Shown: in pieces, positions 59,636 to 64,000 of the stretch | How positions within the stretch are numbered: position 1 is the first letter of the stretch | Layout: every line of letters starts with the position of its first letter | NCBI RefSeq assembly: GCF_015905305.1 | Contig: NZ_JADZLQ010000003.1 | Coordinates: 62,001 to 126,000, forward strand | Direction: 5' to 3' | DNA: 64,000 nucleotides | Source of the DNA: Pinirhizobacter soli | GTDB lineage: Bacteria > Pseudomonadota > Gammaproteobacteria > Xanthomonadales > Rhodanobacteraceae | Notes under the pieces: model-generated | The model's database searches: none | What the model saw: only the letters and a program-made list of their open reading frames with translations | What the model was told of the DNA's origin: nothing | Made by a program: the position numbers and the translations under genes

Positions 59636-61444
59636 TTAGCCTTCCAGGGATTTCTGGTCGATGCTGCGATGCAGCTCGGCCAGGCGCGTGACGAATTCAT
59701 CGACGAACACCTGCATGTTCGCGGTAACGTTCTTGTTGCGGGTGAGCAGGTAGTTGTAGCCAAACAATGCGGGAATCGCGACGGCCAGGCCGGCAATCGT
59801 GGCCAGCAATGCGGCGGCGATGCCGGGTGCGATGGCGTTGACGTTGACGTCGCCCGCGGCGGCAATCGCGGCGAAGGTGATCATCACGCCTACCACCGTA
59901 CCCAGGAGGCCTAGGAAGGGGCCGCCGGAAATCGCGATGGTCAGAAGAACCATCGACTTGGACAGCGACTGGTTCTCGCGCACCAGCGTGGCGTCCATCG
60001 CCGCGCGGATCGCCTCGATCGATTCGGAGGCGATCACGACGCGCCCGCTCTTGTCGCGGCGACGCCACACTTCGCGTGCGCCCGTCTCGTAGAGGTGGTA
60101 AAGCGATGAACCGGTGAATTCCCGACGTCCACCGGCGTTGGCGCTATCGGAACCAGATAGTCCGAGCAGGTCGTCGCCCAACTCGTGGTAGCGCGCCAGG
60201 AAGCGATCGTTGGCCGAGCTGATGGCCGACACGTAGCGGCCCTTGCGCCACATCACCACCCACGACAGCACGCCCATGATCATCAGGATGCCGATCACCA
60301 CCCACGCATCGGCGGTGACGGACTTGACGATGATGCCGAAGTAGCCGAAGCCGAAACCGGATTTCTTCTCGTCTTCGCCGTACTGCACCAGCTTGGTTTC
60401 AGAACCCTGGGCGAAAGAATCAAGGTGCACCACCATGGACGAGCGGGCGATGCGCGAGAGGCGCAGTTCGTCCAGGTCGCCTACGAAAGGCGCCGTAACC
60501 GCGGCGGTCGCATCGGTGGCTGCGTCCGCGCCGATGGTGGCGGCTGCGGTGAAGGCCGGCAGTGCGGCGGCGACGTCACCGTAGGGCGCGCCGTCGACGT
60601 AGAGCTGGATTTTCCCGTTGGCCGCGGTCACGGCGATGTGCGTCCACTGCCCGGCCTTGATGGCACCGGTAGTGGCATTGGGCTGCGAGACCACGCCATT
60701 GACTTCGACGAACGGCAGGCCACCGGCATCCAGGCCCACCAGAAGGTCGCGGCCATCCTGGCGCCGTGCATAGACCAGCTCACGTGCCGTAGGTAGCGCG
60801 TCCACCTTCAGCCAGGTGCTGAAGGTGAAGCCGCCGCCGTCGGTGGTATTGAGCGATGCACTGCCCGGCAGTACCAGCGGCGAGGTTCCGTCCAGGTGGG
60901 CGGCCTTGCCGATCACGCCATCGATGGTGCGCACGGCGCCGTGCTGCGCGTTGTTGGCGTAGGCAGTTGCGTCTTTCGGGCTGGCGCCGGCGGCATCGTC
61001 GAAGTGGTAGACCAGGCTGTAGTCGGCGTCGAACACCGCGCTGCCCTTGCCCCCATCCACCGCCTTGGTGTTGCCGTAGTACATCCAGATCGGCTGCTGC
61101 GCGGATGCGCCGACGTCCGGGATATCCACCCAGATCATCGCCACGCCCAGCAGCGGATCGAAGCGCTCGATCTGGTAGTTCAGCGGGGTCTTGCCGTCGG
61201 CAGCGATGAAGCGAATGTCACCGCCGCCCTCACCCACGCCATCGAACTGGAAATTCCCCGAGTGCAGGCGAATCAGCAAGGGCACGCGCCCCGTTGCCTG
61301 GGTCAGGTTGCCACCTGCCGGCGTACTGTCGATGGTGATCGCCTTGCGATAGGCGTAGTCGGAATCCCACCAGGACGTATCGGCGCGAACCACCTGGGGC
61401 ATCCAGGCGAGGACGATGAGGCAGGCCAAGGTCAAAAATCGCAT
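59636..61444 (-). CDS. exbB: ExbB/TolQ-family motor subunit fused to an exported DUF2341/LamG-like region
   Basis: The 602-residue product begins with a signal peptide (FLTLACLIVLAWMPQVVRA), then DUF2341-type sequence (DSDYAYRKAITIDSTPAGGN, YQIERFDPLLGVAMIWVDIP, WMYYGNT) and a concanavalin/LamG-like region (about 150-330). A membrane helix (about 372-395) leads to the MotA/TolQ/ExbB domain (about 480-590; FLGLLGTVVGVMITFAAIAA and GIAAALLATIAGLAVAIPAL). The usual ExbB is about 240 residues, so some 350 residues of carbohydrate-binding-like exported sequence are added. AGGGGAA lies ten bases before ATG 61444. Confidence 0.92.
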   Translation of the reverse strand: MRFLTLACLIVLAWMPQVVRADTSWWDSDYAYRKAITIDSTPAGGNLTQATGRVPLLIRLHSGNFQFDGVGEGGGDIRFIAADGKTPLNYQIERFDPLLGVAMIWVDIPDVGASAQQPIWMYYGNTKAVDGGKGSAVFDADYSLVYHFDDAAGASPKDATAYANNAQHGAVRTIDGVIGKAAHLDGTSPLVLPGSASLNTTDGGGFTFSTWLKVDALPTARELVYARRQDGRDLLVGLDAGGLPFVEVNGVVSQPNATTGAIKAGQWTHIAVTAANGKIQLYVDGAPYGDVAAALPAFTAAATIGADAATDATAAVTAPFVGDLDELRLSRIARSSMVVHLDSFAQGSETKLVQYGEDEKKSGFGFGYFGIIVKSVTADAWVVIGILMIMGVLSWVVMWRKGRYVSAISSANDRFLARYHELGDDLLGLSGSDSANAGGRREFTGSSLYHLYETGAREVWRRRDKSGRVVIASESIEAIRAAMDATLVRENQSLSKSMVLLTIAISGGPFLGLLGTVVGVMITFAAIAAAGDVNVNAIAPGIAAALLATIAGLAVAIPALFGYNYLLTRNKNVTANMQVFVDEFVTRLAELHRSIDQKSLEG

Positions 61445-61483
61445 AGCTTGTATTCCCCTGAAAGTACGGTGTGGCCTTGCGGC

Positions 61484-63121
61484 CTACAGATCCGCCCTGA
61501 GACTGAAATGGATACGTGTGTCGTGCGCGCGCGTGGACTGGCCGTCCTTGAACGGATAGGCGAACTCGAGCGTGCCGGTAATGATGTTGAACACCTGGAA
61601 GCGCGTGCCCAGTCCTGCGCTCAGCAGGTTGAAGCGGGTCTGGCGTGTATCGCCCAGGCTCGGGTCGCTCACGTCCACCGGCTGGGCCAGCGCATTGGAA
61701 AGCATCAAATGGGCGGCATCGACGAAGGCATGGAAACGCAGCTCGTCGATCGGCTTGCCCAGGTGCCCCGCCACCGACGGGGTGCGCAATTCCACCGACC
61801 CGATCATGCCGTGGTCGGCGGTGTCCTCCGCTTCCAGGTAGCCGCGCACGGAACTGTCGCCGCCCGCGGCGAACTGTTCGCTCGACACCAGCGAGGTATT
61901 GGAAGCCTGTGCGCTGGCACGCAGCGCCATGCTGAAGCCGCTGGTGAAGGTGTACACGTGGCCGAGGTCGCCCTTCAGGTAGAAGAAGTCCGCCTTGGCC
62001 TGGTAGCGCTGGTTGTCGAACTCCGCCGAGTCGCTGCCGCCGGCGCGCATGCCTGCCGTGGCGCCGATGGAGAACGTGGTGGTGGATTTCTCCCGCGCCA
62101 CCTGCCCGTTGTAGGTGGCGGTGAAGGGAATATAGGTGATCGGCGATTTCGACTCGGCGCCGTTCAGGCCGATGTTCTGGTCGAAGTGCTTGCGGGTTAC
62201 GCCCAGGTTTAACGACTGCGCGAATCCGCCGTGCGTGGGCAACGTGGCGATCAGCTGGAAACCGAAGGCGTTGCCCTTGCCCAGTACCGTGGTGCCGCCG
62301 ACGATATTCGCATTGCTGTTGGATTTGTACGCCGAGCCCAGCACGCTCCAGGTGTCGTTCAACGGTGCAAGGTACGAACCTGCATACACCTCGGCGGCGT
62401 GGCGGTCGGCCGGCGCCACGATATAGGTGAGCGAGGCTGACTGACCCTTTTGAAACAGGTTGTCGTTGCGCACGGTACCCACGGTGCGCAGCTCCGGCGT
62501 GTTCACGCTGTGGTCGTTGTTCACTTCCACGCTGCCGTGCCAGGGCGAGGCGTCGTCCACCTTCAGGGTGACATCCATGGTCTGCGACATCGTGCCGGGC
62601 TTGAGTACCGGCACCACCTGCTGGCCGGGCTGGCGGTTGACCTGGGTCAGCTGGTCTTGCGCGTTATGAAAATTCGGCAAGGTCCCTTCGGCCAGGGCTG
62701 GTACGGCGTCGCGAATGGCCTGCGGCGAGTGGTAGCGCGCGCCTTCCACGCGCACGCGGCCGATGGTGTTCTCCATCACCTGCAGATGGATCACGCCGCC
62801 CTTCACCGCTTGCGGCGGCACGTCCACCACCACCGACTGATAGCCGCGGTCCTGGTACACCTTCTGCAGCGCATCGCGGGCGCCATTGACGTCACCCATC
62901 GATCGGCCAGGACCCAGGAACGGGTAGACCGCTGTCTCGATGTCCAGGGCCGGCAGCGCGGTATTGCCGTCCACCACGTACTCGTTGACGTCGAACGTCT
63001 CCGGCGCCGCGGCGGCGGGCGCCTGCTGTGCCTGTGTGGCCGATGCCGCGGCCAACAGCATGCCAATGCTGACGCACAGCCTAAGTCTTGCCCTGCGCAG
63101 CGGTGGCACACATCCGCTCAT
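61484..63121 (-). CDS. ShlB/FhaC-type two-partner secretion transporter (TpsB)
   Basis: The 545-residue product has a signal peptide (cleavage near ATQAQ), then a POTRA_2-type domain (about residues 40-120; GVIHLQVMENTIGRVRVEGA), a second POTRA-like region and a beta-barrel (including SSVRGYLEAEDTADHG-type sequence and a final HFSLRADL). TpsB proteins recognise the TPS domain of the exoprotein in the periplasm and translocate it through the outer membrane. A frame of 10 codons with AGGGG upstream ends on its ATG (ATGA). It lies 39 bases upstream of the ExbB-fusion gene. Confidence 0.92.
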   Translation of the reverse strand: MSGCVPPLRRARLRLCVSIGMLLAAASATQAQQAPAAAAPETFDVNEYVVDGNTALPALDIETAVYPFLGPGRSMGDVNGARDALQKVYQDRGYQSVVVDVPPQAVKGGVIHLQVMENTIGRVRVEGARYHSPQAIRDAVPALAEGTLPNFHNAQDQLTQVNRQPGQQVVPVLKPGTMSQTMDVTLKVDDASPWHGSVEVNNDHSVNTPELRTVGTVRNDNLFQKGQSASLTYIVAPADRHAAEVYAGSYLAPLNDTWSVLGSAYKSNSNANIVGGTTVLGKGNAFGFQLIATLPTHGGFAQSLNLGVTRKHFDQNIGLNGAESKSPITYIPFTATYNGQVAREKSTTTFSIGATAGMRAGGSDSAEFDNQRYQAKADFFYLKGDLGHVYTFTSGFSMALRASAQASNTSLVSSEQFAAGGDSSVRGYLEAEDTADHGMIGSVELRTPSVAGHLGKPIDELRFHAFVDAAHLMLSNALAQPVDVSDPSLGDTRQTRFNLLSAGLGTRFQVFNIITGTLEFAYPFKDGQSTRAHDTRIHFSLRADL

Positions 63122-63271
63122 ACGCCCACCCGCCGCCCGTGCTTGCTCACGCCGCCGTTTCCCCTATGGTCAATTCGTTCGCGCGCCGACATCGACGCGC
63201 TGTCGTCTAACAGACGGACGCAGGCTCGCCGCACTGAACCGTTGTCATAAAAAATTCACCTGCCGCGGCCT

Positions 63272-64000
63272 TTAGCCGAGGAGGATGACCCCGCCAGGCA
63301 ACGTGGTGATGTCAGCGCCGTAGGCGTCGTGGATCAGCGTGGCGATGTCGGCCATCTGGTCGAGCGAGAAACGGGCGTGCACCTTGCGGGCCGCCAACTC
63401 ACGGTTGGTCAGGATGATTTTTCCTGGACGATAGCGATTGATGTCGTCGATAACGGCCGACAGGGGTTCGTCATCGAAGATCAGCAACCGGCGGCGCCAC
63501 GCCATGGCCACCTCCGGGTTCACCGCCACGGCCACGCCGGGGCCCTGGTCGTCGTAATCGAGCTGCTGCGATGGCTTTATCGTGGCTTGCACGCCGCCGC
63601 AGGCCAGTTCCGTGGAACCTTCCAGGCAGGTCACTTCGATGCCGCGATCCAGGCAGCGCACATTGCACTCGCTCGACGCCGCCGCAAGCACCCGGCCATG
63701 GCCGGCCTGGACGGCGAAGGGCTGCGCAAGCCATTGATCGGTGGTGATGGTGGCCTCGCCTTCGAGCAAGGTCATGCCGCGACCGCCAGGCACCAGCCTG
63801 ATTGCGGTTTGCGTATTCATTTCCACCACCACGCCGCGCGCCACTTCCACGCGGCGCTGTTCGCCTGTGGCGGTGCGCAGGTCCGCGCCATCGGCATCGA
63901 GCCACGCGCCGATGGGCGCCCGCGCCAGCCATAGCGCCGCGGAGGCGGCCACGGCGCCGCCGATGAAAGCCCGGCGGCTCATGCGCGGACCGCCACGATC
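63272..64000 (-). CDS. FecR-family anti-sigma/regulator (5' end beyond the window)
   Basis: The frame is open to the right edge, so the gene probably starts outside; a local ATG at 63982 would give 236 residues. The visible part has a membrane or Tat-like segment (SRRAFIGGAVAASAALWLAR) and a FecR-type periplasmic domain (RRVEVARGVVVEMNTQTAIR, GMTLLEGEATITTD, FAVQAGHGRVLAAA) followed by IDDINRYRPGKIILTNRELA, an STN-like end. FecR proteins relay a signal to an ECF sigma factor, whose gene is expected just beyond 64000. It lies 150 bases upstream of the TpsB gene and probably controls the cluster. Confidence 0.88.
   Translation of the reverse strand, partial: DRGGPRMSRRAFIGGAVAASAALWLARAPIGAWLDADGADLRTATGEQRRVEVARGVVVEMNTQTAIRLVPGGRGMTLLEGEATITTDQWLAQPFAVQAGHGRVLAAASSECNVRCLDRGIEVTCLEGSTELACGGVQATIKPSQQLDYDDQGPGVAVAVNPEVAMAWRRRLLIFDDEPLSAVIDDINRYRPGKIILTNRELAARKVHARFSLDQMADIATLIHDAYGADITTLPGGVILLG

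Noticed and set aside
1-64000. CRISPR array or insertion sequence
   Set aside because: No regularly spaced direct repeats with unique spacers and no transposase-like frame with terminal inverted repeats were seen.

Overview
The window comes from a GC-rich Gram-negative chromosome. Outer-membrane machinery (a TonB-dependent receptor, a two-partner secretion system, a putative porin and an autotransporter-type adhesin) together with many Xanthomonadales-like proteins suggests the order Lysobacterales (Xanthomonadales), probably Rhodanobacteraceae of the Luteibacter/Dyella type. This placement is inferred from family resemblance, not from a marker gene. I see no rRNA, tRNA, CRISPR array, intact prophage or insertion sequence.

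Layout. 1-3110: the first ~1036 codons of an autotransporter-type adhesin that runs off the left edge, with a lipoprotein-like signal. 3.4-10.4 kb: LysR regulator, quinone-type oxidoreductase, TonB-dependent receptor, then a rhomboid protease/RDD membrane protein pair. 10.4-15 kb: FosA, a TetR-controlled NmrA/monooxygenase-like pair with tandem palindromic operators, a GNAT enzyme and two small exported proteins. 15-22 kb: a Sel1-repeat membrane protein, a GH76 mannanase-like enzyme, a secreted metallo-beta-lactamase-fold protein and an esterase. 22-25.5 kb: a TIR-domain gene coupled to a haem c/HAMP sensor gene, an SdpR-like repressor with a membrane partner, and an XRE regulator divergent from a reductase. 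26.5-31.5 kb: a serine hydrolase/DUF6249/ECF sigma/anti-sigma-like operon, then a VOC/AraC/LysE operon. 31.5-40.6 kb: GH30 glycosidase, an iridoid-synthase-like SDR with a divergent LysR, a HEPN-like small protein preceded by a cluster of perfect hairpins, a VOC protein fused in frame to a membrane segment, an alpha/beta hydrolase, XenA with its ArsR regulator, and small exported proteins. 40.7-42.1 kb: a PstS/DING-like binding protein without transporter genes.

42.4-64 kb is the dominant feature: one minus-strand cluster of FecR (cut by the right edge), a ShlB/FhaC-type TpsB transporter, an ExbB homologue fused to an exported DUF2341/LamG-like region, ExbD, TonB, a putative porin, a coiled-coil periplasmic protein, a small unknown protein, and a 4354-residue filamentous-haemagglutinin-family exoprotein. 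Spacing and overlaps suggest it is expressed as a unit, probably controlled by a FecR-linked ECF sigma factor outside the window. A secretion pathway that carries its own Ton motor and porin, and a motor subunit with a carbohydrate-binding-like exported domain, is the best candidate here for a poorly described system. The TIR/haem-sensor pair is the second candidate.
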